Positions 35,586 through 47,623 of a DNA stretch of 64,000 nucleotides are shown in pieces; the stretch's first letter is position 1; every line of letters begins with the position of its first letter. This DNA is from Eucommia ulmoides (Eukaryota > Streptophyta > Magnoliopsida > Garryales > Eucommiaceae), in contig CM028329.1 of the NCBI GenBank assembly GCA_016647705.1, positions 62,761,231-62,825,230 on the forward strand, read 5' to 3'. The notes beneath the pieces are model-generated. The model did no database searches and was not told the DNA's origin. It saw only the letters and a program-made list of their open reading frames with translations. Position numbers and translations under genes: made by a program.

Positions 35586-38500
35586 TTAGGATTGTCTGCT
35601 CATTATACATTTAACAGAGTCCAAAATTCGAAAATAATCATAAAAGAGTGAAGATTGTTCACCCTCCAGTCCGTCCCGGCTGTGCCTGTTGCTGCCCGCC
35701 AGATTATTGCATGGGCTCCCACCGATGACCAGATCAAAACCACCGAACAGATCCATCATTTGCTCTAACTGGTCAGCAGTTAACTCCTGCACGTCTGCAA
35801 TGTCAACCAATTTCCCTTTCTGGTTGGTTTGCTCCCACCAGCTCCTCACAATATTCCTGTTTGCTTCAGATTTCTCAACCGAAACCACGTTCTTTAGGGG
35901 GACTCCAAGCCGATGAAGAGCAACTTCTCCACCTCCAATCCCAGAAAAAAGAGATAAAACATTGATACCCCCAGGATATAAATCTTTTAAGACAGACAGA
36001 TGATATGCCACCGTGTCAACCTGAAAACAATATGACAAGATTCAACAGTGTGAATGACAAAAGCAGGATGACTACCACTACCACTACCACTACCACTACC
36101 ACTAAACAAAGGCAATAGAATATGGAGTTCAACATTGAGAATAATGTTGAAAGGTCCACCCAAGTTGTACGAGTAAAGTGATGCATTATTAATGAGAATA
36201 TTTCTCAATTAGTTGCTGCACCCCGGCAGTTGCGATCTCTTAAAACAGATGTGATATAGTAAAGGCAACAACATGATGGGGAGTCAGAGAAGAAATTACT
36301 CACTTGGAATGAGTTACCAAGAGATTTGTATCTGTCGGTCCTACTGATTCCACCACCCCTTGTATGGTTTCTGGGAAACCCTAATAACATCTCTACTTCA
36401 TCGGGTTCTAAAGGGGCCAGCTTGTTCCTTCCTACCCAAACCAGGTTCCATTTTCTGCATTCATCAAGGACATACTTCTGGACGTGCTGCGGTGGCTCCC
36501 CATCCCAGTCCTCAAGAGCCTTGCGAATCCTATCCGTTAGCTTCGCACTGGCAATGCATGTTTGCAGACAGTTCAGCTTCGTTCGAGTATCCCACGAGGG
36601 CCACCATTTCTTTGTTAAAGGAAATGCTTCATGTATGGTGCGTGGGGGAAGCGGCAGGAGAGGAAACCTATTATCAATAGGTAGGTTGTGGATGTAGCCT
36701 CTCTTCCTTGCAGCTGCACAGAAGTACTTCGAGTCGACAAACTCCGGTTCAATGTCATATAAAAATCGAGAAATAGTGTCCCAAACTCCCTTTGGAGCTA
36801 GTGCCACATTCTCATAATAAAAATAGGGAGGACCAACTGCGGACTCTGGAATGGTTCTGTTAACCACTGGACATTGTTCAGTAGGGATTCCAAAGCCTAT
36901 CATTGGGTGTGGAAGACGAATGGTCTCGCTATCTTCACCCAAGATTTTCCTCTCATACCCCTTCTGTTTTACCCTTTGGTCGTCATAGAACTTCCTCTTT
37001 TTATGTTTGCCATTTGCATAATACATATTGTTCACCTTTCGCTGCGAAGAAACAAAGAATTTGATAACGTGGAAAGTACTGAAGTCGGTCTGATTAAAAC
37101 CAACACAAACAAGCAACAACAAGGATTAAAGACCTTAGTTTCATCAGGTAGTTCTTGTAGAGTGGCATCTGCTGCCTTAGCCATTTGAGCTGCGCATATA
37201 AAATCTGTTAGCTCACCGATTGAGGCTTCCGGACCTGCAATTTTGCAGAGGAGAAACTTAGATGGTTAGTGAATAAAGCAACGAAACACGAGGAGCTTCA
37301 GTAAAAGAGATCATCAACTCATTTCATCTTTTTGAATTAAGTCCAAACAAGGATAGCAACAAGAAAGATGTGGCTACCCATGCTTCGAATCCAACCAGAA
37401 ACATCACTGGGTTCACTGAATTAATAAACACCATAAGAACCATACAAAGAACATTTTCTAATGTTGGGCAGTTAAGACAAAACATGTTTGAAAAGGAGTA
37501 CGCCAAAAATGAGGATCTTAAAATGAATAGGTAGGAAGACAAGAAAAGACAAGTACAAAATTAAATGCACACATGACAGGTTTAGAGCATGGACAACAAG
37601 AATGATATACTCGGAAACTAATGGGAAAAACATTTATATAGATGATTCCCACTCATTTGGAATCAAGGTTTCCATTGTCTATACCGTTGAAATTATACGA
37701 ATGATAAGGATAATGTAAATATAACTAACGCAAGTGGATAGGATTAAATTGGTGTTGCAATTACGGTAAGGAACCACTTAAATAAAAGAAAAGAAACTAT
37801 GAGACAACTCAAATAAAATTGTTAAAATTGTTGATTTCCCTAAGAGAATTACGCAATCAAAAGCTCCCGCAAAAGTTATTTTCTTCGCTTGGTCAGTTGT
37901 TTGGAGCTCTATTTTGACCCTCGATAATTGAAACAAGGGGTTCCCATCTCCCGCATAAATGTTGTTTGAGTTTATCAGATGAATCAATATCACACTTATT
38001 GTTGTTCTCTAGCTATCTTAGCCAGAAAAAAAATTAAGGTACCAAGCAAAAACCATAACATACTCATGAATATGCAGTGTGGTAACAGCATCAACCATAA
38101 AGGGAACTACAAAAACAAAAATTAATCAATATAGTGGTCCATACCAATCATAAATATCGAATAATTTAACTTCAAGGACGATAACGAAGAACGGGAAAGG
38201 CCAAAAGTAGGAGGGAGAAATTAAATGAAAGGAGGTCATTTATGATGAAAGGAACAAACATATGAACCATATCATATAATTCTTAAATCGGCAAAGACAC
38301 TCATTTAAGATGTAGGAGGGTTGACTCCAGGAAATGTACACCATCTTGGAAAGCTCCTATGCCTAGAGCATAGAAAGATGCCAGTATTTAACAACACATA
38401 AAGGTGTAACTGTAATGTAAATCAGAAAGATAAGGATGAATATAACAGTAACCTTATGACAAATAATGGAACTATCAAAACAACCCTGTGCGCATTGGCA

Positions 38501-41449
38501 AATCAATGGAAATTAAGTGGCATGAAACATTTTTTTTTTTGGGCAAAATTGAATCAGTATCATGTTTAACAATGCATAAACATTGCAACCAAGGTCCATG
38601 TCAGCATGCAAAATAAAAAAATACAGCACGACACCAACAAAAGATCACTACACACCACATCTGTCCATAGCTATTGAAGCCTCTTCTACTGTGTACCCCA
38701 TCTTTACCAAGGCTACCAATGTTGTGTCCATGTCACAGATATTTGACTTATCCTGCAAGTAATATTTGTATTAAATTAGAGTGTTGCAGACACTAAGTGA
38801 TGTTAGCAGTAACAAAGCAAAAGGATCAATACATGAAGCCACAAAATTCATGGCGATAAAACAATTTAACAGCACAGTCCTTCAGTATCAAGTGATCGAG
38901 ATAATTCAAGAATTTCAGTTTTGCACGTATCTCATGCAAATGAATTTCTTTAATCTAAGGAAACCACTATACAATTTAGTGGTGTACAACAATTCACTGA
39001 CAGCCGACATATACAAAGCTGTTATTTATCTATGACGTCAGCACATAATTGAGTTATATATGTTAATAGAATACTAAATCGTCGTTGTATACATGCCACA
39101 GCAGTTTAATGATCAAAATCCAAAAAAAGAAGGTACAACACTTGCAAAATTGAGTAAGCAATCAACAAATACTGGCAGTTCGTTATGAATAGTGTAAACT
39201 ACAGCATGATGGTTAATTTAAGAATTACTCTAGTGTTAGTGTTACATGCTACATGATATCTGCAGGATGGTAAATTAAAGGATTGCATTCGTCAAGTTTT
39301 ACGCAACTACCTCATTCCCTGGCCAACTATCCGTATCTGAAAGATCATCCAGAAAGCTCTCATCGTACTCGGAAGAGCAGTGATCGGAATTCACACATTG
39401 CTGTTCTTGAGGAGATTCTTTGAGGACCTGCATGAAAATAAGAAATCAGAACACATTTCTACAATCCAAAACGGTTATGGAAGTCAAACAAATTAAAACG
39501 ATAATGGAAATCAAGATCAACTAAAGGGTTATTGAAAAATCAGAAAGGCGGCCATACTAACCGAGTATGTGAGGAGAGTTTCTAGAATTGATTCTGTACT
39601 GCCATTTCCTGCATATTTATTGGGGACTTAGCCAAGAATCAAACATTCAGGGTCAAAGAACACATCAAATTAAGAAAAAAATCACATATACCGTTCTCCT
39701 GAATTGCCTTGGCTACCAATTTTTCAGCAAAACCCATTCCTACAAAATGATCAATCAACTTGGAATTGGAAAGATCTCCCGATGAGCTTGCCTTGAATCG
39801 AAAGAAGTGAGTCAATACTCAATAGAAACCTCAAATATGGATAAACATGAACTCAATTGTAAATTTTCCAAGAATGAAAAAGAAATGGATATGAGCAAGA
39901 AAAACAAAAGCAAAAAAGTAGAAAAATGAATACAACGTAGCGGAGTGAACAGTGAACTTCACATAGATGAATTATCATCCATTGTCAGTTACATAAAAGG
40001 CTTTGCATTGCAAGCCAAGGCAACAAAATGAAGAATCTGTCATACAAAGATCTGATATCGTCATATCGCCCATTGAAGGGAGGTGTTATCCGATTGATTG
40101 GTACAAAAACACTACTAAAGTGAATAAAACCAAAGACACATATAGGCACCGAGGAAAAAGTTTCAGCAACATGCTTAAAACAGATGGACAAAGAATATCA
40201 AACAGAAGTCATAGCACAGAGCTCCTTGACACAAGTGATTTAAATATTTCTCATACCGATTCATTAGACGGAGAAAAGCATATAATACATTATAAGGGAA
40301 TAAAATTTAAAATAAAAAATCCAGTGTTTCCCTTCTCTATAATTGTGGTACTTCACTCGTTAATCACTAATCACTCGTGTGCCACGACTAAAAGGTAGAT
40401 TTTCCATTTTAGCCTGTGTTATAAGTCTATGGCATTTACCTCGTGATTGGCAGCAATAGCTTCTCCACCAGGAATTACCAAATATGAACAAGAAGATGGG
40501 GGGATGTTCTGAATTTCAAGTTCATCTTCAGTATCCCAGTCAATTTGGTCATTCTCTTCACCAGAAGCACTCCCATCCTACAATAATTATACCGCATCTA
40601 AGAAATGGAAAAGTAAACAAAAGAACTAAGATAAAAAGCAATAAAGACAAAGCATATAACAAGATTTACATTCGACACAGACACATTACAAACTAAACAA
40701 AAGAAGAAACATAAATAAAAATACCATGTCTCAGTAAACTTGAGTTCGCCCAAAGCAAAAAACTTGCAAACTGCTTAACAATAAAATGAAAAGAATTAGT
40801 CTCAAACTGGCACAGCCTATGCGGCAGAATTTACAAGAGCATTTGGAAATGGAAAGTAGTGATGCCGCTATATAGACAGTTTTGGACATGCTTCATTTGC
40901 TTTTCGCTTCTTCTTCAGATTTCCAATTTCTTAACGTAATAAAACCTAACACAAATTCAGATTCTACAGAACAACCCTAGCGGACATCAATTTCCACGTT
41001 GCAATCTAAAAATAGAGAAGCGTGGAAAACCAAAATCTAAATACTAGTGTAACATAAAAGAACAGTCGGAATTTCATGATTAACATTAATCGGTTTCAAT
41101 CAAGAATACTTATCCCCCAAACACTTGCATTTACAATAACATAACATTTACAACAATCAAATTCTAATAAACGTAAAACAAGAAACAATAAATCAGTAAA
41201 ATGCAGTTGATAAGCATAATCAACTGTGATCTTGCAGCGAACTGGCAACACCCCCAAAAAAACGTAAATCTGTTCGGAAAACATACAGATGCCCAAATAT
41301 ATAAACAGCAAGTACAGATGCCCAAATATATAAACAGCAAGTTAGTTGACACATCGCCGGACTACCAACGAGTGCGAAAATGAGGACGAAGAAACATCGA
41401 GAGAACAAAGAATCTGAAAAAAGGAAACCCGTGAGAGAGAACATACCAT
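35586..41449 (-). CDS. DRM2: De novo DNA (cytosine-5) methyltransferase, DRM2 type
   Basis: Nine minus-strand exons (41449-41447, 40577-40440, 39791-39692, 39608-39562, 39427-39311, 38752-38656, 37234-37134, 37041-36304, 36020-35586) encode 591 aa. Two UBA domains are seen (LIDHFVGMGFAEKLVAKAIQ and LVALVKMGYTVEEASIAM). The catalytic domain has the rearranged order that defines DRM enzymes: the block around LPHPMIGFGIP and VWVGRNKLAPLEPDE first, then HTRGGGISRTDRYKSLGNSF, then motif I (LFSGIGGGEVAL) and motif IV with the catalytic Cys (GGSPCNNLAG) near the C-terminus. DRM2 deposits cytosine methylation in all contexts, including CHH, guided by 24-nt siRNAs in RNA-directed DNA methylation. Arabidopsis DRM2 is 626 aa with three UBA domains; only two are visible here. 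The first coding exon is only the ATG. A hexamer repeat (ACTACC) lies in the last intron near 36072-36105. Confidence 0.93.
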
Positions 41450-41909
41450 GTGCCGAGAGAGAGAGAGAGCGGCAGCAGCGAAGAATTCTGCTACGGGAAC
41501 AATGAGGGAGCTCGCGACACTTTATGCCAGTTTTGAGTAGAGAATCGATTTACGAAGCAAGGACAACAACCACAACTTGCAATTCATGCAATTGCATCAA
41601 TATTTGTACTATTGGCGGCGACCTTACCATTTACTTGTTTTCAAAACATGAAAACTAGGCCTCCAATCCTCTCGGTACAATACAGTTTAAACTCTTAATC
41701 GTAAGAATTGTAGGATTCATAATTTGAGATAACCAATAGCTTCCAGCACCATCTGTGCAAGGAAAAAAAATTACACTTTTGACCTTTAAAGTTTATGAAT
41801 AATAATATATAAATAGTCCAATTCCAAGAAACATGAGAGGGAAAAAAATAAAAAAAATTAGCCCGACCTCTCACAGGAGCAAGGGGGAGGGCACTGAAAT
41901 ATTCCTAGA
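41450..41909. promoter_or_regulatory. DRM upstream region
   Basis: Presumed leader and promoter of the minus-strand DRM gene. A GA-rich leader (gagagagagagagcggcagc) lies next to the start codon. No gene seen. Confidence 0.4.
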
Positions 41910-42372
41910 CTGAGGTGGCGTTTGGGTACTCTTTCGTTTTCCCTATTTCTACTTCTAATAAATTAGAATAAAATTATATGAGAATTCTATTCCTATTCTA
42001 AAATATTCCAAAATTAAAAATATGTTTAGTAATAATTATTGTCTTTAAATTATTTCTTTTAATGTACGAGAATAGAAAGAAACACATTTGATTGCAATAT
42101 TAATTTATTTATTTTTTTAAATGTATAGCGTCTGGTAGAATAGTGATGGTGACCAGCAAAATGATAATAGGAATAATTTTGGATGAAGAATAGGAATCAA
42201 CATTTTTTTGTTTGTTCGATTTTTAAGGAATTCAGAAAATAGTTCTAAATTACACCCAAATTTTTTGGAACAGAAACATGTTTACCAAATTCGTTTTTGC
42301 ATGTTAATCCCAAATTTTTGGGAACGGGAACAGGAATCAAGCAACAAGAATAGTAACCAAACGGGGCCTTAG
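41910..42372. mobile_element. MITE-like element 1
   Basis: The ends read CTGAGGTGGCGTTTGGGTAC and, on the complement, CTAAGGCCCCGTTTGGTTAC: imperfect terminal inverted repeats of about 20 bp around an AT-rich, non-coding 463 bp core. A target-site duplication was not secure. Confidence 0.6.
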
Positions 42373-42558
42373 ACACCATTACTTTATCGGAATCAAAAGA
42401 CTAATTACTTAACACATTATTATTTTTTATTTATTTATTACCAATTAAATATTATAATTGCGATATCATTATTATTTATAATTTTATATGAATTGTTTGT
42501 TAGACAATAAATATTGACATGAAACTTCAAACATCACCGACGTTTTTAATTTTTCTTT

Positions 42559-43022
42559 TACGCTGCATTTGGTATGTTGGAATGGAATGAAAAGGAATAG
42601 AATATAATAGGATTGGAATTAGTATGGTAATGGAATTGAATGGTCATTACCATTCCTATGTTTGGTGACGAAAGGGATTACATGTGGTATTGGAATGACA
42701 TTAAAGGGTAAAATAGTAATTTTATTGAATTTTCAAACAGTATAATAATTAATTTAATTAAACTTCATTTGAATTTAAATATTTATTTAGTATTTGGTCT
42801 CATTTTTTTGCCAATTATTGATTAAAACCTAATCCTATATAATTGGGATTAACCAATACCAAGTTTATCTTGGTATTGGTTAATCCCATGCTTTGTGGGA
42901 TTAGGGATTCCTTAGTAATGAGAATGCGATTAAATCCTATGTACCAAACATAGGAATGGAATTACCATTCCTATGGTCATTCCAATCCCATCTTAAATCC
43001 TGCATACCAAACGCCACCTTAG
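42559..43022. mobile_element. MITE-like element 2 with long inverted arms
   Basis: The left end (cgctgcatttggtatg) and the complement of the right end (ggtggcgtttggtatg) match over most positions. Subterminal arms containing ggaatgg and ccattcc blocks are also inverted, so the element can fold back. It shares its terminal pattern with element 1. Confidence 0.65.
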
Positions 43023-44750
43023 TGTCATGGGATCCCACTCAAACAGTTGAGGATTCCATTCCCAATTCCATTCTCCGGCATCAAGAGTATGGGCCATTGA
43101 TAGAAGGGTCTCTTCGGGAGGATCCTGACCAGCAAATTACCATAAAACGACATCTTGAATAAAAGTTTCTTGAGAAATCAAATCACATTGCGACAAAAAA
43201 TTGAAAAGTGACTTGGTGTTCAGACATGTACAATTCAGGACTTCGTTTAGTACTCTGGTCTTACCATTGCCCCGCCAAATAAGGAAAGGTCGCGGAAGAC
43301 TCATTTTTCAAGGCATTGAATTCTCAATCACACGATTTAAGGAATGAAATAAAAGAGATTATTTTGTGTTATATTTTAATTTTTTTAGTTTTGTTTACAT
43401 TTTTTTTTGAGTTTTTATTTTAGTTTATTATTTCCCGTTTTGTTTATTATTTTATTACTTGTGATTTTTTTATTTTTTTTCTGTATTATTTTATGTTTCC
43501 TATGTTTTTTTTTTTATAATTTTGTTTATTTATTTTTGGTTTGTATTTTTATTTTATTTGATTGTTTCATTTTCTATTATTTATTTATTTTTTCTTATTT
43601 TTTACCTTTTAATTGTTTGCTTTTGATTTATTTCCTACTTTATATTTTTATTACTTTTTTTCTATTTTTGCTTCTTTCGAATCAAAATAGAAAAAATAAA
43701 ATATTTAAAAATAATAGAAAATAAACAAATAAAAAAAAAAAAAAAAAACTAAAACTGAAAATGAAAAATTTAAAATTCAATATTAGAAAAACATAAAAAC
43801 TAAAAAAAACTAAAAAACAAAAAAAACTAAGGTTTAGAAAATAATATTTTATAATATGAATCTTAATAAGAATAATAAATTCATAAAAAAATAATAAAAT
43901 TAATTCAATTGATTAAAAAGAGGACAAAATGAAACATTATCAGAGTAGAAGGGTTAAAATACAATTAAAAATAAGAAAAATCGGTCAAAAGTCTCCTTTT
44001 TAAAATCTAATTGGTGAAAAGACCTTTTGTGTTATTAGGTTTTGATTTAATCTTTTAAATTAGATTTCACTTGTGTTTTAATCCCGCATTGCAGGAATTG
44101 TAGGAATATTGTAGGAATTGTAGGGAGCCCTCAGTGAGTACATTGGATTTTTATAGTGAATTCTGTTACATGTAACTAATGTTAGTTACAATTTTATAAT
44201 TGTTATTTTTCACACATATTTAGGTATTTCTGATTATTTGTACTTTAGTTATATGTTACAATTACATATATATGTGTAATATTTTGTAACATGATTGAAA
44301 AAATATCAAATTTTTTAGTTACATATCAGAGACATGTAACTAAAAAGTTACATATTATTGGAACATATAACTAAAAAAATCAAATTTTTTAATTACATAT
44401 TAGAGACATGTTACACATTATCGACACATATAACTGAAAAATATCAAACTTTTAAATTACATATTAGAGACATGTAACTAAAAAATTATATATAATTAAT
44501 TATCTTTAACTAATTATATATATTTTATGACATTAAATAAATTTTTTACACACAAAATTGTTACATAATTTTATTAATATTATACACAAAATAATTACAT
44601 GTAACTAGCGTTTGATTATCATATTTGTAAGACTTTAGGACTAAATAATTTTTTTTTAACGCTTCTAGCACTTTTCACCTATTAAAACCTATTATCCCTT
44701 TAAAAAAAACATAAAAAAAATTCTGCCGAATACCGACCAAAGGCCACCTT
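43023..44750. repeat. AT-rich low-complexity region with strand-asymmetric blocks
   Basis: About 43376-43680 is very T-rich on the + strand; about 43681-43840 is A-rich and partly complementary to it. About 44150-44620 contains degenerate tandem units built on attacatattagagacatg with period near 70-75 bp. An apparent 105-codon ORF in the T-rich block is low complexity (Phe/Leu/Ile) and not credible as a gene. Confidence 0.6.
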
Positions 44751-46771
44751 CACTTCAGTATAAAATATTTGGGAATTATCGACCTCCCTCCCGCCCCCAA
44801 GCAAGAGCAGTTCCGTTTTCACGACCAAACCGGAGAATAATCTCACTCCGATCACCATTTTCACTACCCATCGCGTCTCACTCTCGCTCTCGGAAGGGTT
44901 TCATCTCCAGTGGTTTGCAACAAGCTCCGCTATCCATTCCTAAAATTTGGTAATTTCTCTCTGTGAATCATCCCAAATTAGTTTACTCCGATTCAATGTT
45001 TTGTCCTTCTACGAACTCCTTTACTGTATATCAATTTTGAGAAAAATGAATAGACTTATGCGGATCTGTTTCTGTTTTTTTAGTAAGAAAACAAATTGCA
45101 TTGAAAGCTCCAACAGTATGAGGAAAAGAAAAGAAGCTACAGGCTAAAAGAAAACCAACAGAAACAAAGGACACAAATTAGCTCTCACAGAAGGCACCAG
45201 ATCATTTTTCCATGAGCAGCTAATAATCATCCACCTTAGCATATTGAAGATCATTCTTTGAAGGCCATCCACACTCATATTAAGCATTTTTCTGCTCTTA
45301 TAAAAAAATTGTTGATCTCCTCAGTTTTCTTTTATTGTCTTATTATTATTTTTTCTTTCTAACTTTTTCATGGTGTTCGTTACATTTTTCTCTGAATTAT
45401 TGTTTTTTTTAGTTTAATTTTTTTGGGTGCTGGGAGAATCGTTACTGTGTCTGTTTGTATTATCTACAAATGGGAGTGTTTTTTGATGCGTAAGCACATG
45501 GACTCTGGTTCTTCTGTTTTTTGGAATTTCTGAAAACAGAACACATTTTCTCCGCTCTAATTGAGGGGAGTGCTCTCATTTTTTCCCCCTGGATTTTCTG
45601 CCTCTGGGTTACATTTCTTTACTCGTACCATGTGATTGTTCACTTATTGTGATGCTCAGCGGCTTCAGCCTTTCTGTAGATTATCTGGCATTGTTGCAAA
45701 GTTGGGGAATGTTTGGGGGAATTCACCACATGATCTAGTCAGTAATAAGCGATGGTTATTTCTTGTTACTGATCTCAACAGCATTTATTGCAGAATTTGA
45801 TTTGTTGAACATATCTGTAAAGGTTCAGGATGTCCTGGTTGAAGTAAGCCACATTTGTGGATGTTGTATTCTTGCTTAGCACTAGTTATGGGGGGTTGAT
45901 TTGTACTTCTTTTTCAATGGCTGGTGTGGATGATCGCATTTGTAGTGCACTGGCTTAGTAACTTTTGACCAAATTCACATGACCCAAAATGCTTAAATTA
46001 AGTTACAAGTCGTAGCCCACGTGGTCTTTTATATATCAAACTATCTTTTGTATTAGTTTCGATGTAGGATATTACAATATTCTACCTCAAATATGAGAGG
46101 CTCTAGTTTGTCTGCTGGTTGGTGAGTTAGATTGCAACCCATAAACTGATATAGAGCATCCCATAAGCTGATACAAAGAACATACGCCGGGGCCAATACC
46201 CCTCTATCAATGCTACCACGACGCTGTTTCCAGACTAGGATTAGTTCTAGTGCCACTTGTAGCGCCCAATCAATGTTACCCAAAATGTTTAGCGAATTGC
46301 TAATAGTAGCCCACATGGTGGTTTATATATCAAACTATCTTTTCTTTCAATTTCAATGTGGGGTATCACAATATTGTTCAATACTATTCCTGTTTTGAGT
46401 ATCCGGTTCTTTACTAGATTTTTTTTCTTCTCTCTTATGGGATGGTATGGGAATAAAGCCGAGTAAAATTCAGGTAAAACTCTCAGTTTATTGCTGTTCC
46501 AGATTCGGATAAAACAAAGAGTGAAGTAATTGATCATTTCTGTCATTTCAGGCAATTATACTTTATTCTTATTGAAGTAGACTGCACTGAATCTACGGGC
46601 ACGGTGGCTGCTACATCTGAGCGAGATTTGGTGAGATGTTATGCACTGTCTGATGTCTGGATATTGGTCGTGCCATTGATCAGAGGAAGAATATTTTGTT
46701 GGTAGACTTAGCTGCGTCTGTGTGGGAAGAATTAAAGGGTTGAAGGCCATTGATATTCTTTTTTTCCATCT
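44751..46771 (+). other. Leader and 5'-UTR intron region of the O-methyltransferase gene
   Basis: A CT-rich, leader-like segment lies at about 44790-44945 (cgcgtctcactctcgctctc). The coding exon starts only at 46772, so one or more leader introns probably lie between. TRIM-like direct repeats occupy 45960-46378. No coding exon is seen. Confidence 0.4.
45960..46378 (-). mobile_element. TRIM-like element (two LTR-like direct repeats)
   Basis: Two direct repeats of about 120 bp (45960-46079 and 46255-46378) share blocks such as tttatatatcaaactatctt and tagcccac.tgg. They flank about 175 bp of non-coding sequence. On the minus strand the repeat starts like an LTR (tgtgataccccacattg). A clean primer-binding site was not identified. 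Confidence 0.55.
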
Positions 46772-47623
46772 ATGGTTTGCTCGGTGTTAGGCCTATCTCA
46801 TTGGGCGAATCCCTTGTTTTTAGTGAGCACTCGATCATCAAGTTGCTCCCTTCGTACAGTCTATTATGGAGCTGTTACATCCCGAAGGTTTGCTCGTAGA
46901 TTTAGGGCATTCGAGTCTGGTAGCCTTGCTAAAGAGGTGGTTGTTGCCAGTGATGAAAGCTATGGCAGTAAACAAGTTATACGTGTGACTCCACGGATTT
47001 ATGACTACTTACTGAAGAATGTTAGAGAGCCAGAGATTCTGCAGGAGCTGAGGGAAGAGACTGCAACCATGAGAGGAAGCCAAATGCAGGTATCACCTGA
47101 TCAAGCACAGCTACTTGCACTGCTTGTTCAGATTATGGGGGCAGAGAGGTGCATTGAAGTTGGTGTTTACACTGGATACTCTTCCTTGGCTGTTGCTTTA
47201 GTCCTTCCGGAAACAGGGCGTTTGGTTGCATGTGAAAGAGATGCGGCATCTCTTGAGGTCGCCAAAAGATACTACGAGAGAGCTGGTGTTTCGGAGAAGG
47301 TGGATGTGAGACACGGAGTGGCAGCGGATACTCTGAAGTCGATGATTGAGAGGGGTGAAGGTTGCAGCTATGATTTTGCATTTGTGGATGCCGAGAAGAG
47401 AATGTACCAGGAATACTTTGAGTTGGTGTTGCAACTGGTGAGGGTTGGGGGGGTGATTGTCATTGATAATGTCCTCTGGCATGGAAGAGTTGCCGATCCT
47501 CTGCTCAACGATTTGAGGACCAGCAGCATAAGGAATTTCAATACAAATCTAATGGAGGACCAGCGAGTGAGCATGAGTATGGTGCCTGTTGGTGATGGCA
47601 TGACAGTATGCCGAAAAAGATGA
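46772..47623 (+). CDS. SAM-dependent O-methyltransferase, CCoAOMT-like, probably plastidial
   Basis: An intronless 283-codon reading frame. Residues 1-50 are rich in Ser/Arg with few acids (SSSCSLRTVYYGAVTSRRFA), resembling a plastid transit peptide. From residue about 70 the protein matches the class-I O-methyltransferase fold: SPDQAQLLALLVQIMGAERC, motif I IEVGVYTGYSS, the acidic end of strand 2 (ACERD), metal/SAM-site region FAFVDAEKRMY and VIDNVLWHGRV. This is closest to the plant group that includes At3g62000, related to caffeoyl-CoA and MdmC-type enzymes; the substrate is unknown. The protein has the family's usual length, and the first Met fits because a transit peptide precedes the fold. 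Confidence 0.88.
   Translation: MVCSVLGLSHWANPLFLVSTRSSSCSLRTVYYGAVTSRRFARRFRAFESGSLAKEVVVASDESYGSKQVIRVTPRIYDYLLKNVREPEILQELREETATMRGSQMQVSPDQAQLLALLVQIMGAERCIEVGVYTGYSSLAVALVLPETGRLVACERDAASLEVAKRYYERAGVSEKVDVRHGVAADTLKSMIERGEGCSYDFAFVDAEKRMYQEYFELVLQLVRVGGVIVIDNVLWHGRVADPLLNDLRTSSIRNFNTNLMEDQRVSMSMVPVGDGMTVCRKR

Noticed and set aside
36072..36105. Gly/Ser repeat in a minus-strand ORF
   Set aside because: It is a hexamer microsatellite inside the last DRM intron, not coding sequence.
36326..36697. 123-codon + strand ORF
   Set aside because: Antisense shadow of the large DRM catalytic exon.
40003..40398. 131-codon ORF on the + strand
   Set aside because: It lies within an intron of the minus-strand DRM gene, shows no recognisable domain and has no splice or promoter support.
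43407..43724. 105-codon ORF in the T-rich block
   Set aside because: The translation is almost entirely Phe, Leu, Ile, Tyr and Cys from low-complexity DNA; no start context or homology.
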